NCBI GenBank assembly: GCA_016929775.1 | Contig: JAFGIE010000040.1 | Location: 1 to 44,963, forward strand | DNA: 44,963 nucleotides | Origin: Anaerolineae bacterium | GTDB taxonomy: Bacteria; Chloroflexota; Anaerolineae; JAFGEY01 | Direction: 5' to 3' | Part shown: positions 16,023 through 22,261 of the stretch, piece by piece | Position numbering within the stretch: position 1 is the stretch's first letter | Layout: each line of letters starts with the position of its first letter | Position numbers and translations under genes: made by a program | The notes under the pieces: generated by a model | Databases searched by the model: none | Seen by the model: the letters and a program-made list of their open reading frames with translations, nothing else | What the model was told of the DNA's origin: nothing

Positions 16023-17336
16023 CTACCCTGCGCCCGCATCGGCGCGCGCTGTGGGGGTGACCTCGGCGCTCGGGCTCCCCGCGCGCGCACGGTGGTTTTC
16101 CTCGATGTGCATCAAAGCCGGGCTGAGCAGCCCCATCGCCGCCATCGTCAGGCAGCCCACGCCCCCGATCGCGAACCACAGCTGCACGTTCACGGCGTCG
16201 GCGATCGGCCCGGCGATCAAGATCCCGATCGGAGACATCGCGCTGCACGCGCAGCCGATCAGCGTAAACGCTCGGCCCTGCATGTCTGGTGCGACCACGG
16301 ACTGAAAGATGGCGTGCAGCGGGCCGTTCGCCAGGGGGTTCATGCACCCCAGCAGGAACATGCCCCCCAGGGCCAACCAGAACGCACTCGCCGGCGCCAT
16401 GCCAAGGACCAGCGCGCCTAGGCCGATGCCCATCACGCCGAGCATCGAGGTCACGATCCGGCGCCTGAAGCCGCCCCACACGCCGAGGACCAGGCCCCCC
16501 AGTACTACCCCCACGCCCCACAACGACTCCAGCCAACCCAGCTCGGGCGCCGCGCCGCCAAAGTGCTTGGTCACGAGCAGCGGCAGAAGCGCGTTCGCCG
16601 GGGTGAGGAGCAGGTTGATCATGGCTGCCATGATCAGCAGCGCGCGCAAACCGGGCCAACCCCACACATAGCGAAAGCCTTCGCCCATGTCGGCCCAGAG
16701 CGTGGGTTTGCTCGTCCCCTGCCGGGCGATCCGTTCAGGCTGCGGGATGCGCACTACCAGCAATGGCGCGACGGCGAACGCCGCGGTCGCCACGTCGATC
16801 GCCATCACCAAGTGCAGGGGCAGCAGGCTGATCAGCAGCGCCCCCAGCGGCGGAGACGCGATGTTGAGGACGCCGTGCACGGTCTGGTTTAGGCCCGCGA
16901 CGCGCGAGAGATGCTCCTCGGGCACCATCAGCGAGGTTGAGGCGGACATCGCGGGCCAGTGGAAGGTCCCGCCGATGGCGCGGACCGCCATGATCGCGTA
17001 CACGTGCCACACCTGGAGGGCATCCGCCCAAAAGAGGTAGGCGAGCAGGGCAGAGACTGCCGCGATCGCCGTGTCTGCCACGACCATGACACGCCGCCTG
17101 TCCCAGCGATCGACCAGCGCGCCAACCAGTGGGCCGAGCACGATCTGGGGCAGCATCTGGACCAGCGATGCTGTGGCGAGCACCGTCGCCGAACCGGTTG
17201 ACTCGGTCATCCACCACACGAGGGCGAACCCGCCCAGCATGCTGCCGATCAGCGATACCTGCTGCCCGCCCCAGATCGCAAAGAAACGAGCCTGCCACCT
17301 ACCTCGTGCGGGCTGTGCGTTGCCGGGTCCTGCCAT
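16023..17336 (-). CDS. MFS transporter, macrolide-efflux-like (DHA3 type)
   Basis: ATG at 17336 with GGAGGA about eight bases upstream. 437 residues, 12 predicted membrane segments. The opening (FFAIWGGQQVSLIGSMLGGFALVWWM) and the A-motif-like LVDRWDRRRVMVVAD between helices 2 and 3 are typical of the DHA3/MefA branch of the major facilitator superfamily, which exports drugs or siderophores by proton antiport. The C-terminal tail is short and polar. It converges with the molybdopterin lipoprotein gene with a 48-bp gap. The 130-bp region before it holds a long hairpin, so it is probably transcribed separately from the upstream DUF4097 operon. Substrate not predictable. Confidence 0.9.
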   Translation of the reverse strand: MAGPGNAQPARGRWQARFFAIWGGQQVSLIGSMLGGFALVWWMTESTGSATVLATASLVQMLPQIVLGPLVGALVDRWDRRRVMVVADTAIAAVSALLAYLFWADALQVWHVYAIMAVRAIGGTFHWPAMSASTSLMVPEEHLSRVAGLNQTVHGVLNIASPPLGALLISLLPLHLVMAIDVATAAFAVAPLLVVRIPQPERIARQGTSKPTLWADMGEGFRYVWGWPGLRALLIMAAMINLLLTPANALLPLLVTKHFGGAAPELGWLESLWGVGVVLGGLVLGVWGGFRRRIVTSMLGVMGIGLGALVLGMAPASAFWLALGGMFLLGCMNPLANGPLHAIFQSVVAPDMQGRAFTLIGCACSAMSPIGILIAGPIADAVNVQLWFAIGGVGCLTMAAMGLLSPALMHIEENHRARAGSPSAEVTPTARADAGAG

Positions 17337-17377
17337 GGTCGTGTCCTCCGGCTGTCGTGGATCCCGGTGTACAGCGC

Positions 17378-17417
17378 GCGGGACCCACGGCGCGCCCCCG
17401 CGCGCGATGGGTCCCGC
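17378..17417 (-). terminator. Long GC-rich hairpin after the DUF4097 operon
   Basis: GCGGGACCCA (17378-17387) pairs with TGGGTCCCGC (17408-17417); inside, GCGCGC (17390-17395) pairs with GCGCGC (17400-17405) over a CCCC loop. It lies 50 bp past the stop of the gene ending at 17467 and before the MFS gene. There is no T-run. Confidence 0.55.
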
Positions 17418-17466
17418 TCAGATACGTGCTGCCAGGAGCGCGCCCCGTGACGATCGCGTCCGTGGC

Positions 17467-18717
17467 TCAGCGCTCGAGTGCTTTGAGCAGTTCTTCCGCT
17501 TCCGCGGTCGTGATCTTGCCCTCCTGCACCATGCGCAGGATGGCGAGCTGCTCCTCGTCAGTCACCTTGGGCTTGGCTGAGCGGCGCTTGGCAGTGAAGG
17601 AGGCGGGCTCCGCCCCGAACATGCCCACCCTCCGGTGCACGGTGCGCTCGATCCGCTCCTGTGCGCGGCGCGCTGCTTCCGCGGCGCGTTCCTGCGCGCG
17701 CTGCAGGCGCTCCTGCGAGCGCTCGAGTTCGTGCTGCGCACGCTCACGCGCGCGCTGGACCTCGCGTTCTGCCCTGCGCATAGCCTTCTCGATCTCTTCG
17801 CGCGCGAGCGCATCGATGTCGATCGCATCGAGGCTCTCGGCGATCTGGGCTTCGACCTCCGCCGCGATGTCCTCGCCCACTGCGAAGCCAAAAACCGTCC
17901 GTCCCTCGCCGGGCCCACGGATCTTGAGCGACAGTGTCCCCCCTGCGCTCAGCTCGACCGCGGCGGCGCCGCTGCCCTGGCTCCCAACCACGTGCCCCTC
18001 CCGCTCTTCCTCGATCTCCTGCAGCTGTGCCAGCAGCGTGCCCTTGGCGTCGAGCACAAAGCGCGCGCTCGCGTCCTCGGGAAAGCGTGCGATCACGTCG
18101 CCCTCGGCGCTGCCGTGGTAGGTGCACCCCTCCTTGAGCGACGACCGGATCGCCAGGTCGCCACCGACGTGGTGCAAGTTCATCCCGCCCCGGAGTTCCG
18201 TACCCCGAAAGTCGCCGGCGCTTTCCTCCAAGGAGATCAGTCCGTGCATCTCGTGCGCGCGCACGTCTCCGCTGACGGAGCCCAGCGCGAGCGAGCTGAG
18301 GATCTGATCGGCGCGGATGTCCCCGTGGATCGCGCCGAGGCGCGCCTCGCCGGTGAGCTGGCTGAGGTGTACGTCGCCGTGCACCTCGCTCACCGTCAGT
18401 GGGCCCGCCAACTGCTCGGCTGCCAGGTCGCCGTGCACTTCTTGGATGTTGACTGGGCCGACGGTATTGCGCACGACCAGGTCGCCGCGCACATCGTGCA
18501 GCTCGAGCACCGCGGTTGGGGGTACGCGCAGCGTGACTGCCACGGTGCTGGTGATGCGCAGCACCCCACCCTCCTGCTCGACGCTGCACTGGTCCTCGCT
18601 CCCGTCGACCACGATCTCGACCTTGCCTGCATCGCCACCCCGGATCACGGCGTCGCTGTCCGCCCGCGAGAGGACGACGTGCGCACCCTCACCTACATCG
18701 TAGAGTAGTCTGCTCAC
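17467..18717 (-). CDS. DUF4097 beta-solenoid protein with coiled coil and C-terminal SHOCT-like motif (LiaX/YvlB-like)
   Basis: The start is GTG at 18717 with GGGAGG six to seven bases upstream; the longer open frame upstream overlaps the previous gene. 416 residues. About 60-200 is made of repeated segments (EVHGDLAAEQLAG, EVHGDVHLSQLTG, AIHGDIRADQILS, SVSGDVRAHEMHG) typical of DUF4097 right-handed beta-helices. About 295-370 is a highly charged Glu/Arg/Ala coiled coil. The last 30 residues (EEQLAILRMVQEGKITTAEA) form the short helical motif seen at the N-terminus of YvlB/LiaX proteins. No signal peptide or membrane segment was seen. Relatives take part in cell-envelope stress responses in Firmicutes. 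Eleven bp separate it from the gene upstream. Confidence 0.75.
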   Translation of the reverse strand: MSRLLYDVGEGAHVVLSRADSDAVIRGGDAGKVEIVVDGSEDQCSVEQEGGVLRITSTVAVTLRVPPTAVLELHDVRGDLVVRNTVGPVNIQEVHGDLAAEQLAGPLTVSEVHGDVHLSQLTGEARLGAIHGDIRADQILSSLALGSVSGDVRAHEMHGLISLEESAGDFRGTELRGGMNLHHVGGDLAIRSSLKEGCTYHGSAEGDVIARFPEDASARFVLDAKGTLLAQLQEIEEEREGHVVGSQGSGAAAVELSAGGTLSLKIRGPGEGRTVFGFAVGEDIAAEVEAQIAESLDAIDIDALAREEIEKAMRRAEREVQRARERAQHELERSQERLQRAQERAAEAARRAQERIERTVHRRVGMFGAEPASFTAKRRSAKPKVTDEEQLAILRMVQEGKITTAEAEELLKALER

Positions 18718-18728
18718 CGTTCGCCTCC

Positions 18729-19094
18729 CTAGTCGACAAAGACCTCGACCTTCTCGCCGCCCTCGATGTCTTCCACATCGACCAACTTGCCCGATGCGCC
18801 TTCGTGGATCGCGTTGATGATCTCGTCCCAGTCCACGTCTTCCATCTCTGGGGAGAAACGCTTGCCGATCTTGACCCCCGCGCGGATCAAGCCGAAGGGG
18901 AGGTTCACGTTGACCTTGGCGCGCCCTGTGTTGAGGTCGGTCACGCGCACCCGGAACCAATTCGGCTTGCCTGTGCTGGTCTGGGGCTGATCGGGAGTCC
19001 CCGCTGTCTTGAGCGCATTCAGCAGCTCGATGCCCTGGCTCGCGTCGATCGTGCCGTCGCTCACCATCTGCAAGATCCTCTGCCTGTCTTCCAT
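18729..19094 (-). CDS. Small SHOCT-like N-terminal motif protein, partner of the DUF4097 protein
   Basis: ATG at 19094 with AAAGGAG about eight bases upstream. 121 residues. The first 30 residues (EDRQRILQMVSDGTIDASQG) are the same helical motif that ends the downstream protein. After a short Pro/Thr linker, residues 45-121 (FRVRVTDLNTGRAKVNVNLP and a long acidic strand-rich segment with DWDEIINAIHEGASG) resemble the conserved domain found in YvlB/LiaX-type operons. Having one motif at its N-terminus and the partner's at its C-terminus suggests that the two proteins associate through it (inference). Probably cytoplasmic. Confidence 0.75.
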   Translation of the reverse strand: MEDRQRILQMVSDGTIDASQGIELLNALKTAGTPDQPQTSTGKPNWFRVRVTDLNTGRAKVNVNLPFGLIRAGVKIGKRFSPEMEDVDWDEIINAIHEGASGKLVDVEDIEGGEKVEVFVD

Positions 19095-19156
19095 GCTCGT
19101 ACTCCTTTCAGTGTGTGCTGTGTCTGGCGGGGGCTGATCGGTTCCCTGCGCCCCCG

Positions 19157-19348
19157 CTAAGAGATCGCATAGTGGAACACCGGGTGGGTCATGTTTCGGC
19201 GCAGGATAGCGCACACGTGCCGGTCTGCGATGTGCTGTGCGGTTGCGTGTGCGAGTGGGGGGACACGCCGGAGACCGATGCCTCGCCGCTCGGAGCGCCG
19301 AAAGGTGAGCGCAAAGGGGTGTTGATGGCCCTGGACCACGGCTTCCAT
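19157..19348 (-). CDS. Possible small leader protein (63 residues)
   Basis: AAAGGAGG lies six bases before this ATG (reverse complement of 19355-19362), one of the best ribosome sites in the window, and the start is about 53 bases after the predicted transcript start. The 63-residue product is rich in His and Arg (RRSERRGIGLRRVP, HIADRHVCAILRR) with no membrane segment. I do not recognise it. It would be the first gene of the SHOCT/DUF4097 transcript, or a regulatory leader peptide. Composition could also reflect chance in GC-rich DNA, so the call rests on the ribosome site and position. Confidence 0.45.
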   Translation of the reverse strand: MEAVVQGHQHPFALTFRRSERRGIGLRRVPPLAHATAQHIADRHVCAILRRNMTHPVFHYAIS

Positions 19349-19393
19349 TACCGACCTCCTTTGGAAAGTGAATGATGAGTTTGATTCTCACAC

Positions 19394-19436
19394 TCATCTG
19401 ATGAGGATTATATCATAGAAACTTTGATTTGTCAAT
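19394..19436 (-). promoter_or_regulatory. Consensus promoter plus inverted repeat, SHOCT/DUF4097 operon
   Basis: On the minus strand TTGACA (19431-19436) and TATAAT (19408-19413) are 17 bp apart: a full consensus. CTCATC-T-GATGAG (19394-19406) is a perfect inverted repeat covering the predicted transcript start, a repressor-type position. TTTGAT is repeated at 19380-19385, 19424-19429 and 19443-19448 in this AT-rich stretch. Confidence 0.8.
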
Positions 19437-19525
19437 GGTCAGTTTGATAATATTGAGTTCGAACACGGAATCCTACAGCCACATGTCAGGGTTGACTGAA
19501 CGGCAATCGCCGCCTCGGTTCCCAC

Positions 19526-19554
19526 TTGACAAACACACGCCTTTGCGCGATAAT
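19526..19554 (+). promoter_or_regulatory. Promoter of the pheS-pheT T-box transcript
   Basis: TTGACA (19526-19531) and GATAAT (19549-19554) with 17-bp spacing. Transcription would start near 19561, at the 5' end of the T-box leader. Confidence 0.75.
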
Positions 19555-19560
19555 AGGACC

Positions 19561-19900
19561 AACCTAGCGTGAAAGGCGACGACGGAGAAGAGTATGCGCC
19601 CGGCATTGCCGGGCCGTCGACGGAAGAGTGTGCCGCGACGGTAAGAATCCGCCAGGGAGGTCGGGTCGTCGACTGCAAGCCCGACTCGGAGAAAAGCGCA
19701 AAAGTTCGCTCCTGAGCCGACGGGTGAACGTCCCACGAGGACAACTAGCTCGCTCCGCGTGCCCGGCGTTATCGGGGCAGCCGATCCCGGAGATCGCTCC
19801 GCGTCGGTGAGAAGAGTGGACCGGCGATCGCTGGTCAATCAGGGTGGTACCACGGGAGAGGTGCGCTCCCGTCCCTTGAGGGACGGGAGCGTTTTCTGTG
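19561..19900 (+). ncRNA. T-box riboswitch, phenylalanine-specific
   Basis: The leader senses uncharged tRNA-Phe. The T-box sequence AGGGTGGTACCACGG is at 19841-19855. Stem I can be drawn: GGAG (19584-19587) pairs with CTCC (19709-19712) and TGCGC (19595-19599) with GCGCA (19696-19700). This leaves a specifier loop with AAGAGTA on the 5' side and AAAGTTCG on the 3' side. The TTC at 19705-19707 is the only Phe codon in the leader and sits exactly in the specifier place. The antiterminator can form from AGGG (19841-19844) with CCCT (19873-19876) and ACGGGAG (19852-19858) with CTCCCGT (19866-19872), leaving the canonical seven-base TGGTACC bulge. The competing terminator is listed separately. Confidence 0.95.
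19864..19895 (+). terminator. T-box regulated terminator
   Basis: CGCTCCCGTCCC (19864-19875) pairs perfectly with 19880-19891, loop TTGA, followed by TTTTC. Its 5' arm is the same stretch used by the antiterminator, so formation of one excludes the other. Confidence 0.93.
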
Positions 19901-19919
19901 TCTCGAATGGAGGAGATCG

Positions 19920-20945
19920 ATGCTCGATCAACTGTCCAACCTCCGGGCCGAAGCGCTGGAGGCGCTCGAACGTGTGACGGACCTGGACGCCCTACACGCC
20001 TGGAATGCCCGCTACCTGGGCAAACGTGGTGCGTTGGCGCCCCTGCTGCGCGGCTTGGGCCAGCTCCCGCCGCACGAGCGGCCCGAGGTCGGGCGCGCCG
20101 TCAACGAGGTCAAGCAGTCGCTGACCGACGCCTGTGAGGCCCGGGAAGCGGCGCTCGAGGCTGCTGCGCTCCAAGACGCGCTCGCTGCCGAGGCGCTCGA
20201 CGTATCCTTGCCGGGCAGACCGCCGCCGGTCGGGCGACTGCATCCCAGCACACGCGCCCTGCGCCGCATCTATGCCATTTTCGCCGACATGGGGTTCCAG
20301 GTCTACCGGGCGCCGGACGTCGAGACGGATCAGGTCAACTTTGAGCTGCTCAACATCCCGCCTCATCACCCGGCGCGCGACATGTGGGACACGTTCTACA
20401 CCACTCGGGAGGGGGTGTTGCTGCGGACGCACACCTCGCCGGGACAGATCCGGGCCATGCGCGAGTACCATCCACAGCCGATCCGCGTCATCCTGCCGGG
20501 CATGTGCTATCGCTACGAGCAGGTCACGGCGCGCTCCGAGATGATGTTCCACCAAGTCGAGGGCCTGGTGGTCGGCAAGCGGATCACGATGACCGATCTC
20601 AAGGGCACGATGGCGGCTTTTGCCGAGCGCATGTTCGGGGTGGGGCGCAAGATGCGGTTCCGGGCGAGCCACTTTCCCTTTACCGAGCCGAGCGTCGAGG
20701 TCGACATGGACTGCATCCTGTGCGGAGGCACGGGTTGCCGCGTGTGCAAGTACACGGGATGGCTCGAGATCGCGGGCGCGGGGATGGTCCACCCCGTCGT
20801 GCTGCGCAATGGCGGCTATGACCCGGACGTGTACAGCGGGTTCGCGTTCGGGATGGGCGTCGAGCGCCCGGCGATGCTGATCCACGGCATCGAGGACATC
20901 CGCTACTTTTTTGGGAACGATCTGCGTTTCCTGTCGCAGTTCTAG
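19920..20945 (+). CDS. pheS: Phenylalanyl-tRNA synthetase alpha subunit, copy 1
   Basis: ATG at 19920 with GGAGGAG upstream. 341 residues, normal length. The N-terminal coiled coil that binds tRNA (about 1-90) includes RYLGKRGALAPLL. The class II catalytic domain (about 105-341) has HHPARDMWDTFY (149-160), motif 2 with CYRYEQ and FHQVEGL (210-216), and motif 3 with GMGVERPAML (311-320), including the Glu-Arg pair. A CxxC...GCxxC set (Cys265, 268, 273, 276) precedes GWLEI. It charges tRNA-Phe as an alpha2-beta2 enzyme with PheT. It is the first gene after the T-box leader and the copy closer to the consensus in motif 3 and the coiled coil. Confidence 0.95.
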   Translation: MLDQLSNLRAEALEALERVTDLDALHAWNARYLGKRGALAPLLRGLGQLPPHERPEVGRAVNEVKQSLTDACEAREAALEAAALQDALAAEALDVSLPGRPPPVGRLHPSTRALRRIYAIFADMGFQVYRAPDVETDQVNFELLNIPPHHPARDMWDTFYTTREGVLLRTHTSPGQIRAMREYHPQPIRVILPGMCYRYEQVTARSEMMFHQVEGLVVGKRITMTDLKGTMAAFAERMFGVGRKMRFRASHFPFTEPSVEVDMDCILCGGTGCRVCKYTGWLEIAGAGMVHPVVLRNGGYDPDVYSGFAFGMGVERPAMLIHGIEDIRYFFGNDLRFLSQF

Positions 20946-20950
20946 GCTGT

Positions 20951-20974
20951 GCCTCCACCCATCGGGCGGGAGGC
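20951..20974 (+). other. Small hairpin between the two pheS genes
   Basis: GCCTCC (20951-20956) pairs with GGAGGC (20969-20974), with inner CCC/GGG. The rest of the 214-bp gap (to 21159) shows no promoter I trust. The hairpin may tune expression of the second pheS relative to the first; it has no T-run. Confidence 0.35.
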
Positions 20975-21159
20975 ATACCTGACGTGCGGCACTTGGAGGG
21001 CGACGTGTACGCAACCCCACACTCCTCTCCCTGGCTGATCGGAGGACGAGGTCAATTCCGCTTTCACTGGCGGGGCCAGGGGAACGCATCCTGGCTCCGC
21101 ACCTGCGGCGCGATGAGGACGGTTCGGCGCGTGTGACGTCGTGTCGAAAGGAGTTGACC

Positions 21160-22209
21160 ATGTCTGTGGACCGTGCCCCGCCGGGGCCGAACGAAACCGA
21201 TATCCGTCGCCAGGCGTTGGCGGCGCTCGACGCGGCGGACACTCTTGCCGCCCTGAGCGCCTGGCGCACGGCGCACCTGGGTCGCAACAGCGCGATCGCG
21301 CGCTGGTTGGGCCGCGTGGGCGAACTGCCTGCTGAGCAGCGCCCGGCGGCAGGTCGCGCAGCGAACGCACTGCGCGACAGCCTGCAAGCCGCCTATGACG
21401 CGCGGTTCGCCGACGTCGTGTCCCGCACATCGGCGCTCTCGGCGCACGGCGCAGCGGGAGGCGGCGACGTAACGCTGCCCGGGCGGCGCGTGTCGATCGG
21501 AGGGCTGCACCCGGTCACGCGCACGTTGCGTGACATGCGACGCGCATTTGCCTACATGGGCTTCCAGGTCTACGAGGGTCCTGAAGTCGAGTGGGACCAC
21601 TACAACTTTACCATGCTCAACATGCCGCCCCACCACCCGGCGCGCGACATGCACGATACCTTTTACACGACCATCCCGGGCGTGCTCCTGCGCACGCATA
21701 CCTCGCCCAACCAGGTACGCCTGATGGAGCAGCTGCGCCCGCCGATCCGGCTGGTCGTGCCTGGCAAGGTCTACCGGTACGAGAACGCGGACCCCTCTCA
21801 CGACTGGATGTTCTACCAGATGGAGGGGCTCGTGGTCGGGCGCGGGATCACCATGGGAGACCTGATGGGCACGATCCGCGAGCTGGCGCGCCAGCTGTTT
21901 GGCCCGCAGCGGCGGATCCGGTTCCGGTGTGACTACTTTCCGTACGTCGAGCCGGGCCTGGATACCTCGGTGAGCTGCATGCTCTGTGACGGGGCGGGGT
22001 GCCGCCTGTGTGGCGGGACTGGCTGGTTGGAGGCCATTCCAGGTGGGATGGTCCATCCCCAGGTCTTGCGCCGGTGCGGGATCGACCCCGCTCTGTACAC
22101 GGGGTTCGCGTTCGGCGCCGGTCCCGACCGGATCGCGGCGCTCAGGTATGGGATGGACGATATTCGCCTGCTGTACGCGAATGACCTACGTTTTCTGGGG
22201 CAGCTTTGA
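21160..22209 (+). CDS. Phenylalanyl-tRNA synthetase alpha-like paralogue, copy 2
   Basis: ATG at 21160 with AAAGGAG six bases upstream; earlier in-frame starts lack a site. 349 residues. It shares HHPARDM-x-DTFY (158-169), LLRTHTSP, the CxxC...GCxxC set (Cys273, 276, 281, 284) and the NDLRFL-x-Q ending with copy 1, so the two are paralogues. Differences fall in key places: motif 2 reads FYQMEGL instead of FHQ, motif 3 reads GAGPDRIAAL instead of GMGVERPAML (Glu to Asp), and the N-terminal YLGKRG tRNA-contact segment reads HLGRNS. It could be a second alpha subunit that pairs with the same PheT, an inhibitor-resistant form, or a regulatory variant. pheT starts 52 bp downstream. Confidence 0.88.
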   Translation: MSVDRAPPGPNETDIRRQALAALDAADTLAALSAWRTAHLGRNSAIARWLGRVGELPAEQRPAAGRAANALRDSLQAAYDARFADVVSRTSALSAHGAAGGGDVTLPGRRVSIGGLHPVTRTLRDMRRAFAYMGFQVYEGPEVEWDHYNFTMLNMPPHHPARDMHDTFYTTIPGVLLRTHTSPNQVRLMEQLRPPIRLVVPGKVYRYENADPSHDWMFYQMEGLVVGRGITMGDLMGTIRELARQLFGPQRRIRFRCDYFPYVEPGLDTSVSCMLCDGAGCRLCGGTGWLEAIPGGMVHPQVLRRCGIDPALYTGFAFGAGPDRIAALRYGMDDIRLLYANDLRFLGQL

Positions 22210-22261
22210 CCGCCGGGCGCTGCGGCACTGCGGCGCGCAGGCTGGATGAGGAGAATCTGAC

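Noticed and set aside
17635..18708. 357-residue plus-strand open frame opposite the DUF4097 gene
   Set aside because: Antisense of the beta-solenoid and coiled-coil repeats, which create a long mirrored frame; no start signal.
19992..21287. 431-residue open frame on the minus strand over pheS copy 1 and the gap
   Set aside because: Runs across a real gene and the gap to the second pheS with no homology-like motif; composition is antisense-like.
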